42,157 nt of DNA from Clostridiaceae bacterium (GCA_012518845.1 JAAYRJ010000161.1:1-42157), one strand, 5' to 3'. Shown: positions 9,565 to 18,903, numbered from the stretch's first letter. The notes: generated from the letters alone by a model not told the origin. Program-made: numbers and translations.

Positions 9565-10365
9565 ATGGCAACACAACAATTTTTAGAAATAAATATTAAT
9601 AATTATCAAAGTCCTCTAGATCTAATTTATCATTTAATAGAGATCAACGATATTGATATTTACAATATCCCAATTTTTGATATTACCGAGCAATACTTAA
9701 CTGTCTTAAAATCAAATTCACTTAACGAGCTAGATATGGAACTGGCAAGTGAGTTTTTGGTCATGGCAGCAACATTAATGCAGATTAAATCACGTATGCT
9801 TTTGCCTCATCAGAAAACAGATGATAATAGTCTTGAAGGTAATGATCCACGTGAAGAATTAGTTCTTAGACTACTTGCATATAAGCGAAACAAATTTTTA
9901 GCAGAAGAATTAGAAAAAGAATACAATCTGAATAAAGGTTCTAAATTAAAAAATACTTCAGAACCTCATGATTTGGGTATAGATATCGAAATTGTTGAGG
10001 ACAAATTAGATATTAATAAATTTGCTAAGGCAATTGATCAATTAGAAAAACGAAACTCTCTACGCTTCAGTAGTCAAAATCAAAGAATAAGACAATTATT
10101 AAGAAGAGAAAAGTTTTCTGTAAAAGACAAAATGAAAGAAGTCATTCAAAGAGTATTTGAAAAGACAAGAATGTTTTTTTCAGAATTATTTCCTGTCTCT
10201 AAAAGTACTAAACCAGAGCGAATATCTGGTTTTTTAGCAATTCTTGAGTTAATTAGACAAAATAAAATAATAGTTAAACAAGCAAGTCCTTTCTCTGTTA
10301 TGATGATTGAGTTAGAAGAAGAAACAAAAGAAAAAATCTTGGAAAGTAATAGCGATGAAAAATGA
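9565..10365 (+). CDS. scpA: Segregation and condensation protein ScpA
   Basis: SPLDLIYHLIEINDIDIYNIPIFDITEQYL, EFLVMAATLMQIKSRMLLP; adjacent to scpB. Confidence 0.92.
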   Translation: MATQQFLEININNYQSPLDLIYHLIEINDIDIYNIPIFDITEQYLTVLKSNSLNELDMELASEFLVMAATLMQIKSRMLLPHQKTDDNSLEGNDPREELVLRLLAYKRNKFLAEELEKEYNLNKGSKLKNTSEPHDLGIDIEIVEDKLDINKFAKAIDQLEKRNSLRFSSQNQRIRQLLRREKFSVKDKMKEVIQRVFEKTRMFFSELFPVSKSTKPERISGFLAILELIRQNKIIVKQASPFSVMMIELEEETKEKILESNSDEK

Positions 10366-10921
10366 TTCACAGGCCATGGCTGTAATTGAAGCAATTTTGT
10401 TTGCTGCTGGTGATCCAGTCAGTATAAATAGTCTAATGAAAATAACAGAATTGAGTGAAGTGGAAATAATTGATTTATGTGAAAATTTGTCAGAAAAATA
10501 TTTGAATCAACAAGATTCTGGTCTATGTCTTAGACGTATTGAAGATAAATATTGTATTACAACCAAAGCAGAATATAAAGAATATTTAGCAAGACTTTTT
10601 AGACCAGAACATCTACCAGGCCTTTCCAATGCAGCATATGAAACCTTAGCAGCTATTGCCTATAATCAACCCGTTACAAAATCTCAAATTGAATTAATTC
10701 GGGGAGTGAATTCTGATCAATTAGTAAATCGTTTAGTGGATAGGGGATATGTTATTGAAACAGGTAATTTAGATTTGCCTGGAAAACCTGCAGTTTTTTC
10801 AACAACTGAGAAATTTTTGTTAGAATTCGGTTTGTCTTCGGTAGATGAATTACCCACTATTAATTTACTGATGTACGATACAATTGAAAATTTACAGGAC
10901 GAGGTAAATGTAAATGAATAA
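10355..10921 (+). CDS. scpB: Segregation and condensation protein ScpB
   Basis: AVIEAILFAAGDPVSI, LSNAAYETLAAIAYNQPVTKSQIELIRGVNSD; overlaps scpA by 11 nt. Confidence 0.93.
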   Translation: MKNDSQAMAVIEAILFAAGDPVSINSLMKITELSEVEIIDLCENLSEKYLNQQDSGLCLRRIEDKYCITTKAEYKEYLARLFRPEHLPGLSNAAYETLAAIAYNQPVTKSQIELIRGVNSDQLVNRLVDRGYVIETGNLDLPGKPAVFSTTEKFLLEFGLSSVDELPTINLLMYDTIENLQDEVNVNE

Positions 10922-11621
10922 AGTTTTTTCAATCGCTATTGATGGGCCATCTGGCGCTGGCAAAAGTACAATAGCAAAAAAGCTAGCAAATGAGTTGGAT
11001 ATAATGTATTTAGATACGGGCGCACTATTTAGAGCTGTTGCCTATCAAGCATTGAAATTAAAAGTTGATCCTAATGATTTGGAAGCGGTTACAGAATTTA
11101 TACCAGAAGTTGAGCTTGAGATAAATTTTGTTAATAAAGAACAAAGAGTATCTATTAATGAGAAGGATGTAACTGATTTTATTAGAACAGAAGAAGTGTC
11201 TATTGCAGCTTCAGATATTTCAGTCCACCCAATTATTCGTAATTTTATTTTAGAAAAAGAACGTGAACTTGCTTCTAAAGAATCATTTGTCCTTGATGGT
11301 CGTGATATAGGTACCGTTGTATTGCCAAAGGCAGAGGTCAAAATATTTTTGTCTGCTTCGCCAGAAATTAGAGCCAAAAGGAGATATAAAGATTTAGAAA
11401 AGCAATCCGATGACGAAGTTGAGTATCAACAAGTTTTGGCTGATATTTTAAAAAGGGATAAACAAGATTCTAGCCGAAAAACTGCACCAACAAAAAAGGC
11501 TAAAGATGCAGTTTTTCTTGATTCATCTAATTTAACATTGGCAGAAACTCTAGCTCAAGTAAAAAAAATTGTTAAAGAAAAGTTGCTGAAAAATCAAGGG
11601 TGTTATGAAAACGACAAATAA
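10914..11621 (+). CDS. cmk: Cytidylate kinase
   Basis: IAIDGPSGAGKSTIAKKLA, YLDTGALFRAVAY, LDGRDIGTVVLPKAEVKIFLSASPEIRAKRRYKD. Confidence 0.95.
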   Translation: MNKVFSIAIDGPSGAGKSTIAKKLANELDIMYLDTGALFRAVAYQALKLKVDPNDLEAVTEFIPEVELEINFVNKEQRVSINEKDVTDFIRTEEVSIAASDISVHPIIRNFILEKERELASKESFVLDGRDIGTVVLPKAEVKIFLSASPEIRAKRRYKDLEKQSDDEVEYQQVLADILKRDKQDSSRKTAPTKKAKDAVFLDSSNLTLAETLAQVKKIVKEKLLKNQGCYENDK

Positions 11622-12273
11622 AGAACATGTTTATTATACTAAATCAGCAAGTGAAGCCTCATTTTTGATTAAGGTTTTAATTTACATTGTTGCCTTTCTT
11701 GCTAAAATACTTTTCTGGCCTGTTTATCATAATACGCATTATATACCCAAAAAAGAAGAACTTAATGAATCATATTTTGTCATGGGAAACCATTCATCTC
11801 TTTTGGATCCTGTTTTGTTACATTTGATAATTCCTGACTATGTTCACTGGGTGGCAAAAAAAGAGTTATTTAATATTAAGATTTTAGATAAAATTTTGGA
11901 ACAAGCTAGAGCAATTCCTCTAGACCGAGAAAACGTTGATATCAATGCAATGAAAATGATTCGTAAATTAAATAGTGAGAATAAGGTAATAGGATTGTTT
12001 CCTCAAGGCACAAGAGTAGATTCTGACAATTATCAAGAAAAGCTTCCAGAAGCAGGAGTTGCTTCAATATGTACACGTTATAATGTAACAATACTACCAG
12101 TTTTTTGTGATGGGCCATATAAATTATTCAGAAAAAATCATTTTTATTTTTCGGCACCCTTTTGCCTTAATCCAAATATTAAAGCAGAAAACAAACAAGA
12201 AAGAAATCAAATACTTACTAATGAAATAGTAAGAAGAAGTTATAACATTGTTGGAAAATCCTATTTTGAGTAA
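11605..12273 (+). CDS. plsC: 1-acyl-sn-glycerol-3-phosphate acyltransferase (PlsC family)
   Basis: NHSSLLDPVLL (HX4D motif), KKELFNIKILDKILEQARAIPLDR, FPQGTR motif; downstream of cmk as is common in Clostridia. Confidence 0.85.
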   Translation: MKTTNKEHVYYTKSASEASFLIKVLIYIVAFLAKILFWPVYHNTHYIPKKEELNESYFVMGNHSSLLDPVLLHLIIPDYVHWVAKKELFNIKILDKILEQARAIPLDRENVDINAMKMIRKLNSENKVIGLFPQGTRVDSDNYQEKLPEAGVASICTRYNVTILPVFCDGPYKLFRKNHFYFSAPFCLNPNIKAENKQERNQILTNEIVRRSYNIVGKSYFE

Positions 12274-12324
12274 AAGTTTTAGGTTAATTTGCTGTAATTG
12301 TCACTCGAATACGATAGATTGGCA

Positions 12325-12352
12325 TTGCAAAAACTTCTTTCTTTGCTACAAT
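12325..12352 (+). promoter_or_regulatory. Candidate promoter upstream of rpsA
   Basis: TTGCAA (12325-12330), 16-bp spacer, TACAAT (12347-12352); GGGGAGG SD and ATG follow at 12388. Confidence 0.5.
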
Positions 12353-12387
12353 ATACACTAGAGAAATTTTGGGGAGGAATCCAGATA

Positions 12388-13920
12388 ATGACAGATCAGC
12401 AAGAGTTATTGAATAACCAGCAGGAAGAAAAAGAGGTTCAAGCAACTGAAGTTGCTGAGCAAAATGAACAAACCGAAGATAATTTAACAACTGATACCAC
12501 AGAAACACCGGAATCAGATGCAGTAGAAAACGATTCGCAGACAGAAACTGAATCTGAAGAATCCGAAGAATCTGAAGTTCTTACTTTAGATGATGTCGAC
12601 GAAACACCATCGGAATCAACAAAGCCAGAACTACCATTAACAGAAAATGGTGATGTTGATTTTGAAGATTTTATTGACAGCATTCCAGAACTAAAAAGAG
12701 GAATGACAGTAACAGGTACTATCACTGATTATGATGATGAATATGTCTATGTTAACGTTGGTGTAAAATCTGAAGGTAAAGTAAGAATCTATGAATTTAA
12801 AGGCGATCCAGACTTAGATTTAGAACAAGCAAAAGCAGAAAATAGACCAATCGAAGTTTATGTACGTAAAATTCATACAACCGAAGCAGGAACAGAAATC
12901 GAATTATCTAAATCTAGAGTTGATTTTAATAAACATAAAGAAGTTGTTGAGCAAGCTTTTAAAGAAAAAACACCTTTACAAGTAAAAGTAACAAATGTCG
13001 TAAGAGATGGCGTTATTGCCTCTTTTGGAAGTGTCGACATGTATATACACAGAACACAACTAGAACTTCAAATCGTTGAAGACTTAAATCAATACTTGCA
13101 TCAAGAATTAGAAGTATTAGTTACACAATTTGATTCTTCTAGAAGAAGATTGCGTGTGTCAGCTTCAAGAAGAAGTCTGCTACAGCGTGAACGTCGTGAT
13201 ATGGCAAAAGAATTATGGGAAACAATTGAAGTTGGGGCTGAGTACGAAGGAGTTGTACGTAACCTAACCAATTTTGGTGCTTTTGTTGATATTGGTGGTG
13301 TAGACGGTTTAGTTCACATTAGTGAATTATCTTGGGAAAGAATTGACAAGCCATCTGACGTAGTTTCTGTTGGCGATCGTATCAAAGTCCATGTTATTGA
13401 TTTTGATCAAGAAAGAAATCGTGTTTCGCTAGGATTTAAACGTCCAGAAAATGACCCATATCGTGATTTAGAAAATCGCTTCCCAGTTGGATCTATTGTC
13501 AGGGGAGTAGTTGTCCGCATCTTCCCATTTGGTGCTTTTATCGAAATAGCTCCTGGTGTTGATGCATTGTGTCATATTTCTCAAATTTCTGATTATCGTT
13601 TAAACCGTCCAGAAGATGTTTTACAAGAAGGTATGGAAGTTGATGCTAGAGTATTAGATGTAAATCAAGAAGAGCACAAAATTTCTATTAGTATTCGTGA
13701 AGTAGAGCCAATCAATCCAGAAAATATTGAGGAATTGCAAGAGCAAGCTCCAAGACGTAAACGTCGTCCTCGCCGAGAGCAACCTAAAAAGCAAGAAACT
13801 AGATCTGATGATAGTTCAGGTGATAATATTTACGTGGATTCAGCTTTAAGTTCATCTACATTATCATCCTTGGCCGATATTACTCATTCTGAAGATTTAG
13901 AAGACGATAGCGAAGAGTAA
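12388..13920 (+). CDS. rpsA: Ribosomal protein S1 homolog with four S1 RNA-binding domains, acidic N-terminal extension and basic-then-acidic C-terminal tail
   Basis: Repeated S1 motifs (GMTVTGTITDYDDEYVYVNVG, GAEYEGVVRNLTNFGAFVDIGGVDGLVHISELSWERI, GSIVRGVVVRIFPFGAFIEIAPGVDALCHISQIS). Start moved from 12298 to 12388 by GGGGAGG SD and upstream promoter. Confidence 0.9.
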   Translation: MTDQQELLNNQQEEKEVQATEVAEQNEQTEDNLTTDTTETPESDAVENDSQTETESEESEESEVLTLDDVDETPSESTKPELPLTENGDVDFEDFIDSIPELKRGMTVTGTITDYDDEYVYVNVGVKSEGKVRIYEFKGDPDLDLEQAKAENRPIEVYVRKIHTTEAGTEIELSKSRVDFNKHKEVVEQAFKEKTPLQVKVTNVVRDGVIASFGSVDMYIHRTQLELQIVEDLNQYLHQELEVLVTQFDSSRRRLRVSASRRSLLQRERRDMAKELWETIEVGAEYEGVVRNLTNFGAFVDIGGVDGLVHISELSWERIDKPSDVVSVGDRIKVHVIDFDQERNRVSLGFKRPENDPYRDLENRFPVGSIVRGVVVRIFPFGAFIEIAPGVDALCHISQISDYRLNRPEDVLQEGMEVDARVLDVNQEEHKISISIREVEPINPENIEELQEQAPRRKRRPRREQPKKQETRSDDSSGDNIYVDSALSSSTLSSLADITHSEDLEDDSEE

Positions 13921-13944
13921 TAAATAAATTGAATAATAAGTTTT

Positions 13945-13975
13945 AACCGGAGAAATTAAACTCCGGTTTTTTTTT
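13945..13975 (+). terminator. Rho-independent terminator after rpsA
   Basis: AACCGGAG AAATTAAA CTCCGGTT followed by a T run. Confidence 0.88.
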
Positions 13976-14005
13976 GAAAAATTAGAATATTTTGAGGAAA
14001 ATTTT

Positions 14006-15358
14006 ATGGAAAAAATTCTAGCTAATGAAAATAGAATAAAAGAGATATCAGAAAAAATGGCGAACTATAAAACTGCATTTTTAGATGACTTAACGAAGAT
14101 ATTATCCATCCCCAGTGTCAATGCATCAGCTACTGAAAAATATCCATACGGAAAAGCAACAGCTGATGCACTCGATCAGTTCCTAGAAATTGCAAAAACT
14201 ATGGGATTTAAAACTCATAATTATGATTACCAGGTTGGCTATGCTGAGTTTGGTGAAGGCGATAAAATGATCGCAGTTTTATGCCATCTAGATGTTGTTC
14301 CAGCTGGCGAAGGCTGGGAGCATGATCCATTTGAACCTAGAATTAAAGATGGAAAAATCTTTGCAAGAGGTGTAGCCGATAACAAGGGTCCAGCTATCGC
14401 TAATTTGTATGCTATGAAAGCTCTAATGGATGAAGGCTTCAAACCTGATTGTAGAATTCGCTTAATCGTTGGCTTAAATGAAGAAACTGGATTTGGTTGT
14501 ATGAAACATTATCATAAAATTGGTGGTGAAATGCCTTATGCTGGCTACACACCTGATGCCGCATTTCCAGCTGTTTTTGCAGAAAAAGGAATAATACGCA
14601 TTAGTTTTAAAAAATCACGTAAACTTTTCAATAAGGGTATAGAGATTAATTGGTTAAAAGCTGGTGAAGCAGTCAATATGGTGCCGCAAGTTTGTCGCTA
14701 TCAATTACAGGAAAATGGCGAGCTTCTGTCTGAACAGGAAATTGAAGGGAAAGCAGCACATGCCTCCAGACCTGAACTAGGTAAAAATGCAATTATTGAA
14801 GCAATCAAAAAAATAAAGTCCGATTATCCCAATTTAGAGGATTCTTTGATTGATTTATATCAAAAACATTTAATTCGTCATATAGACGGTAAAGATATGG
14901 GAATTAATTGTTCAGATATCAGTGGTGAATTAACGATGAATTTAGGTTTAATAGACATTAACCCTGTTGAAATTAATTTTACATTAGATATTCGTTATCC
15001 AGTAACATTTGAAGGTAAAGAAATAATTGCAAAATTAAAAGAAAATATGAACAAATTAGATTTTGAACTAGATTCATCTTATGATGAAAAACCTTTAAAT
15101 CTTGGCCATGATTCTCAGATGATTCAAACTGCTATGAAAATTTATAATGATAATATGGGCACAAATGATGAGGCTGTTGCTATGGGTGGGGGAACTTATG
15201 CCAGATCGATTCCAAACGTCTTTGCATTTGGAGCAGTTTTTCCAGGTACTACAGATAGCATGCACCAAGTAAATGAGAATGCATCTGTAAATCATTTATT
15301 GGCTGCCTCATATATTTATAAGGAAACCTTAAAAACATTTGCAGAAAAATTAATATAA
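14006..15358 (+). CDS. M20 family dipeptidase (PepV/Sapep-like)
   Basis: VLCHLDVVPAGEGWEHDPFEPRIKDGKIFARGVADNKGP, VGLNEETGFGCMKHY, MGGGTYARSIPNVFAFGAVFPGTTDSMHQVNE. Confidence 0.9.
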   Translation: MEKILANENRIKEISEKMANYKTAFLDDLTKILSIPSVNASATEKYPYGKATADALDQFLEIAKTMGFKTHNYDYQVGYAEFGEGDKMIAVLCHLDVVPAGEGWEHDPFEPRIKDGKIFARGVADNKGPAIANLYAMKALMDEGFKPDCRIRLIVGLNEETGFGCMKHYHKIGGEMPYAGYTPDAAFPAVFAEKGIIRISFKKSRKLFNKGIEINWLKAGEAVNMVPQVCRYQLQENGELLSEQEIEGKAAHASRPELGKNAIIEAIKKIKSDYPNLEDSLIDLYQKHLIRHIDGKDMGINCSDISGELTMNLGLIDINPVEINFTLDIRYPVTFEGKEIIAKLKENMNKLDFELDSSYDEKPLNLGHDSQMIQTAMKIYNDNMGTNDEAVAMGGGTYARSIPNVFAFGAVFPGTTDSMHQVNENASVNHLLAASYIYKETLKTFAEKLI

Positions 15359-15384
15359 TGCTATATTTGCTAAGGCAATACACA

Positions 15385-15450
15385 CGCAAAGGTGATCCTG
15401 TTGCTAAATTCTGTTAGTGATAAGACTTTTGCGGAGGAAAAAACAGGAGG
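15385..15450 (+). promoter_or_regulatory. Candidate pseudoknot leader RNA of rpsB overlapping the Shine-Dalgarno
   Basis: Stem 1: 15385-15393 CGCAAAGGT with 15425-15433 ACTTTTGCG (8 Watson-Crick + 1 G-U). Stem 2: 15396-15402 TCCTGTT with 15442-15448 AACAGGA, covering part of the SD AGGAGG (15445-15450). Confidence 0.5.
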
Positions 15451-15460
15451 AAATTTTTGT

Positions 15461-16249
15461 ATGGCTATTATTTCAATGAAACAATTATTAGAAGGTGGTG
15501 TCCATTTTGGGCATCAGACACGCCGTTGGAATCCAAAAATGGCGCCATATATCTTTACAGAAAGAAATGGCATTTACATTATTGATTTACAACAGACAGT
15601 AACTCAAATTGAAGAGGCATATATGTTTGTGCGCGATATTGCAATGAATAACGGGAGTGTTTTATTTGTTGGCACAAAGAATCAAGCTCAAGAAGCAATT
15701 AAAGAAGAAGCAGAACGTTGTGGCATGTATTATGTAAACAATCGTTGGCTTGGTGGTACTTTAACCAATTATGTCACCATCAAAAAAAGTATCAAACGTT
15801 TAAAAGAACTAGAAGAAATGCAGTACAATGGCATGTTTGATGTTTTACCTAAAAAAGAAGTTTCACAATTAAATTTAGAAAAAGATAAATTAGAAGCAAA
15901 TCTTGGCGGAATCAAAGATATGCCAGATTTACCTGATGCAGTTTTTATTGTTGATCCAAACAAAGAAGAAATTGCAGTTCGTGAGGCAAATCGCTTAAAT
16001 ATTCCTGTCATTGCTATTGTTGACACAAACTGTGATCCAGATAATATTGATTATGTTATACCAGGTAATGATGATGCAATCCGTGCAATCAGATTAATAG
16101 TTTCAACAATGGCTAATGCTGTTCTAGAAGGTAAACAAGGCGAACAAATGGAAGATGTACCTGATAACTTATTAGAACAAGACAGTGAAGAAGCTGTAGC
16201 AAAAGAAGAAATTGCAGAAGAAACAGAAGAAATGGCTGAACAAAATTAG
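15461..16249 (+). CDS. rpsB: 30S ribosomal protein S2
   Basis: [47 protein letters not shown]; start 15461 after AGGAGG (the 23-aa extension from 15392 lies in the leader). Confidence 0.96.
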   Translation: MAIISMKQLLEGGVHFGHQTRRWNPKMAPYIFTERNGIYIIDLQQTVTQIEEAYMFVRDIAMNNGSVLFVGTKNQAQEAIKEEAERCGMYYVNNRWLGGTLTNYVTIKKSIKRLKELEEMQYNGMFDVLPKKEVSQLNLEKDKLEANLGGIKDMPDLPDAVFIVDPNKEEIAVREANRLNIPVIAIVDTNCDPDNIDYVIPGNDDAIRAIRLIVSTMANAVLEGKQGEQMEDVPDNLLEQDSEEAVAKEEIAEETEEMAEQN

Positions 16250-16333
16250 ATTTATCTTAAGACTTCGATAATTTTGGTTGCTAGCTATATTATAAAAACT
16301 TAAAAATAATCGGTAATACCGTAGGAGGAAACG

Positions 16334-16987
16334 ATGGCAAAAATTACTGCTTCAATGGTAAAAGAATTACGTGAAATTACAGGTGCTGGCATGATGGATT
16401 GTAAAAAAGCCTTGACAGCAACTGATGGGGACATGAAAAAAGCAATTGCTTGGTTACGCGAACAAGGTATGGCAAGTGCTGATAAGAAATCAAGCCGTGT
16501 TGCAGCTGAAGGTATTGTAGATGCCTACATTCATGGTGATGGTAGAATTGGTGTCTTGCTCGAAGTAAATATCGAAACTGACTTTGCTGCCAAAAATGAA
16601 GATTTCAAACAAATGGTCAAAGATATTGCAATGCAGATTGCTTCTATGAACCCTCCATACTTAAGGCGTGAAGATGTTCCACAAAGTGTAATTGATTCCG
16701 AAAAGGAAATTTCTCGTAATCAGGCTTTAAATGAAGGCAAGCCTGAAAAAATTGTTGACCGAATTGTGGAAGGTCGCTTGGAAAAATTTTACGAAGAAAA
16801 TTGCTTAATGGAACAACCATTTGTTAAAGATGATTCAAAAACAATCACAACTTTAGTCAAAGAAATGATTGCAAAAATAGGTGAAAATATTCAAGTTCGT
16901 CGCTTCACAAGATATGAACTAGGTGAAGGGATCGAAAAGAAAGAAGAAGACTTTGCAGAAGAAGTTGCAAAACAAATGAAAAAATAG
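16334..16987 (+). CDS. tsf: Elongation factor Ts
   Basis: [51 protein letters not shown] upstream. Confidence 0.96.
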   Translation: MAKITASMVKELREITGAGMMDCKKALTATDGDMKKAIAWLREQGMASADKKSSRVAAEGIVDAYIHGDGRIGVLLEVNIETDFAAKNEDFKQMVKDIAMQIASMNPPYLRREDVPQSVIDSEKEISRNQALNEGKPEKIVDRIVEGRLEKFYEENCLMEQPFVKDDSKTITTLVKEMIAKIGENIQVRRFTRYELGEGIEKKEEDFAEEVAKQMKK

Positions 16988-17000
16988 AAATTATTTTATC

Positions 17001-17033
17001 AAATAGATGTACAAATTGTACATCTATTTTTTT
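17001..17033 (+). terminator. Rho-independent terminator after tsf
   Basis: AAATAGATGTAC AAATT GTACATCTATTT perfect 12-bp stem followed by T run. Confidence 0.85.
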
Positions 17034-17066
17034 GTTTGTAAAATTTTGGATGGTAAGGGGTGGCAA

Positions 17067-17768
17067 ATGACTTACAAACGTATCATGTTGAAACTAAGTG
17101 GTGAATCACTAGCTGGTAAAAAAAGTTTTGGGATTTCAGATGAGCAAATACAAGTTTATGCAAAAATGATCAAACAAGTACACGAGCTTGGTGTTGAACT
17201 TGCAATTGTAGTTGGTGGTGGAAATTTTTGGCGCGGCCGAACTAACCCTAATATGAATAGAGTAACTGCAGATCAAATTGGTATGCTTGCGACTACTATG
17301 AATGCTATGGCTTTAAATGATGCAATTCTACAAACTGGAATTCAATCAAAAGTTATGAATTCAATCGAAATGCCTCGCTTTGTTGACTTATTTGTTCAAA
17401 ATAAAGCCGTGGATTATCTTAAAGAAAAGAATGTTTTGATTTTTGCGGGAGGAACCGGAAATCCATTCTTTTCAACAGACTCTGCAGCAGCATTGAGAGC
17501 GGCGGAAATTGGGGCAGAAGTTGTACTAAAAGGAACAATGGTAGATGGAGTTTATGATAAAGATCCACATCAATATGCTGATGCAAAAAAATATGAAGAA
17601 ATTAGTTTAACTGAGGTAATTGCCAAAGATTTAAAAGTTATGGATTCTACTGCAGCAGCTTTATGTCGTGACAATCAAATACCTATGCTTGTTTTTAGTA
17701 TTGAAGATCCAAGCAATTTAGTAAAAATTCTCAAAGGTGAAAATTTAGGAACATTGGTAAAGCCTTAA
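17067..17768 (+). CDS. pyrH: UMP kinase
   Basis: YKRIMLKLSGESLAGKKSFGI, VVGGGNFWRGR, FAGGTGNPFFSTDSAAALRAAEIGAEVVLKGT. Start 17067 preferred; the 20-aa extension from 17007 lies in the tsf terminator. Confidence 0.95.
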   Translation: MTYKRIMLKLSGESLAGKKSFGISDEQIQVYAKMIKQVHELGVELAIVVGGGNFWRGRTNPNMNRVTADQIGMLATTMNAMALNDAILQTGIQSKVMNSIEMPRFVDLFVQNKAVDYLKEKNVLIFAGGTGNPFFSTDSAAALRAAEIGAEVVLKGTMVDGVYDKDPHQYADAKKYEEISLTEVIAKDLKVMDSTAAALCRDNQIPMLVFSIEDPSNLVKILKGENLGTLVKP

Positions 17769-17893
17769 TTTTTTTCTAATTAATAGAAAAGTTAATACAA
17801 GGAAATAATAGGTTTTACTAAGTAAAAAATTCTTAAGGTTTAGCAATAAATCTAACAGGAAAAAATTCTAATAGCAGATTAGGTTGATAACTC

Positions 17894-18814
17894 ATGAGTA
17901 AAACAAAAATTAAGAGTCTAAAAATAATTTGTGTTATCCTGATATTCTTTTTTACAACAGCTTGTTCTAGTCCTAAGACTGATAATGATGTAGAACCTGT
18001 TGATGACCAATTATTTGAAAAAGAAACTATAAAATCAATAGAGTCAAAATCTAATTCTGCTAAAAAATATTCTGTAAAAACTGATATAGCTTCCGCTCCA
18101 ACAGATATTTCTGTAAAGAATCCTAATGGAATACCTGAAGAAAACAAAACATCAAATCACTCTTATCCAGAGATCACAGAGATCAAAGGAACAAGAGAAA
18201 AACCAACACCTGAATCAAAAAGTACTCAAACAGAAAACCGTATTTTATCCGATAGTGAAAGACAAGTACGCCTCGAAGTCCCCATAAAAATTCAAGAAGT
18301 GTGGAATTACTGTGCTCCAACTACTGTTAGCATGATATTGGATTATAAAGGAATCGATATTGATCAATATCAACTGGCGACAGAAATGGGCACTTACGAA
18401 CCTTTTGGTACGCATAATGCTGATGCTATTCGTATTTTAAATAAACATCTTTTTGGCTATGAATACCCTGCAGATAATGAGCCAGGCTACCGCATAGCTA
18501 CAGTTACAAACTCAGATCTTAATTCCGAAGATATGCATTTATTTAAAGAACGTGTTATTGATAATATTAATAATGACTTTCCCATGTACTATACTTTTGA
18601 TATGTCAAGAATTTATCCAGGAAAAGCTGGAGAACATAATGTTGTAGGAACAGGATATGAGCTAACTGCTGATGGAGCGGATATTGCTTATGTGTATTTT
18701 CTTGATCCACTTGCTTCCATGCAAGATCCGATTCATGGAGGTTTGAAAAAAGTTACACCCCAAGAGTTGTTATATGCTATGTTAACTTGCGAGGAGCCTA
18801 ATTATGCTTGGTAA
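17894..18814 (+). CDS. Lipoprotein with C39-like (Peptidase_C39_2 type) papain-fold domain
   Basis: Lipobox-like FFFTTAC; Ser/Thr/Lys-rich linker; C-terminal domain with candidate catalytic Cys (NYCAPTTVSMIL), His (AGEHNVVGTGYE) and Asp (YVYFLDPL). Confidence 0.72.
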   Translation: MSKTKIKSLKIICVILIFFFTTACSSPKTDNDVEPVDDQLFEKETIKSIESKSNSAKKYSVKTDIASAPTDISVKNPNGIPEENKTSNHSYPEITEIKGTREKPTPESKSTQTENRILSDSERQVRLEVPIKIQEVWNYCAPTTVSMILDYKGIDIDQYQLATEMGTYEPFGTHNADAIRILNKHLFGYEYPADNEPGYRIATVTNSDLNSEDMHLFKERVIDNINNDFPMYYTFDMSRIYPGKAGEHNVVGTGYELTADGADIAYVYFLDPLASMQDPIHGGLKKVTPQELLYAMLTCEEPNYAW

Positions 18815-18903
18815 CAGGTTATAGAAGCACATCCATATCCACCATCTTTAAAGCTTAATTGAAACTTTATTCAAACCACAACTACCTGCTCTTTTAATTT
18901 CGC

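Noticed and set aside
11045-11377. Minus-strand ORF of 110 aa within cmk, and similar antisense ORFs (1494-1769, 3192-3455, 10146-10394, 12438-12725, 22558-22899, 34832-35125, 41771-42055 and others)
   Set aside because: They lie opposite well-supported conserved genes and show no recognisable protein motifs.
12298-12387. N-terminal extension of rpsA in the ORF track
   Set aside because: It overlaps a candidate promoter; a strong GGGGAGG SD precedes ATG 12388.
16311-16321. CGGTAATACCG mini-hairpin before tsf SD as a regulatory element
   Set aside because: The stem is only 4 bp and likely to occur by chance; not strong enough without conservation data.
17007-17066. N-terminal extension of pyrH in the ORF track
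   Set aside because: It lies in the tsf terminator hairpin; the conserved PyrH N-terminus begins at 17067.
17769-17893. Possible terminator in the pyrH-C39 gap (TTTTCTA-ATTAA-TAGAAAA)
   Set aside because: The T run is on the 5' side of the stem on the + strand and no proper T tail follows on either strand.
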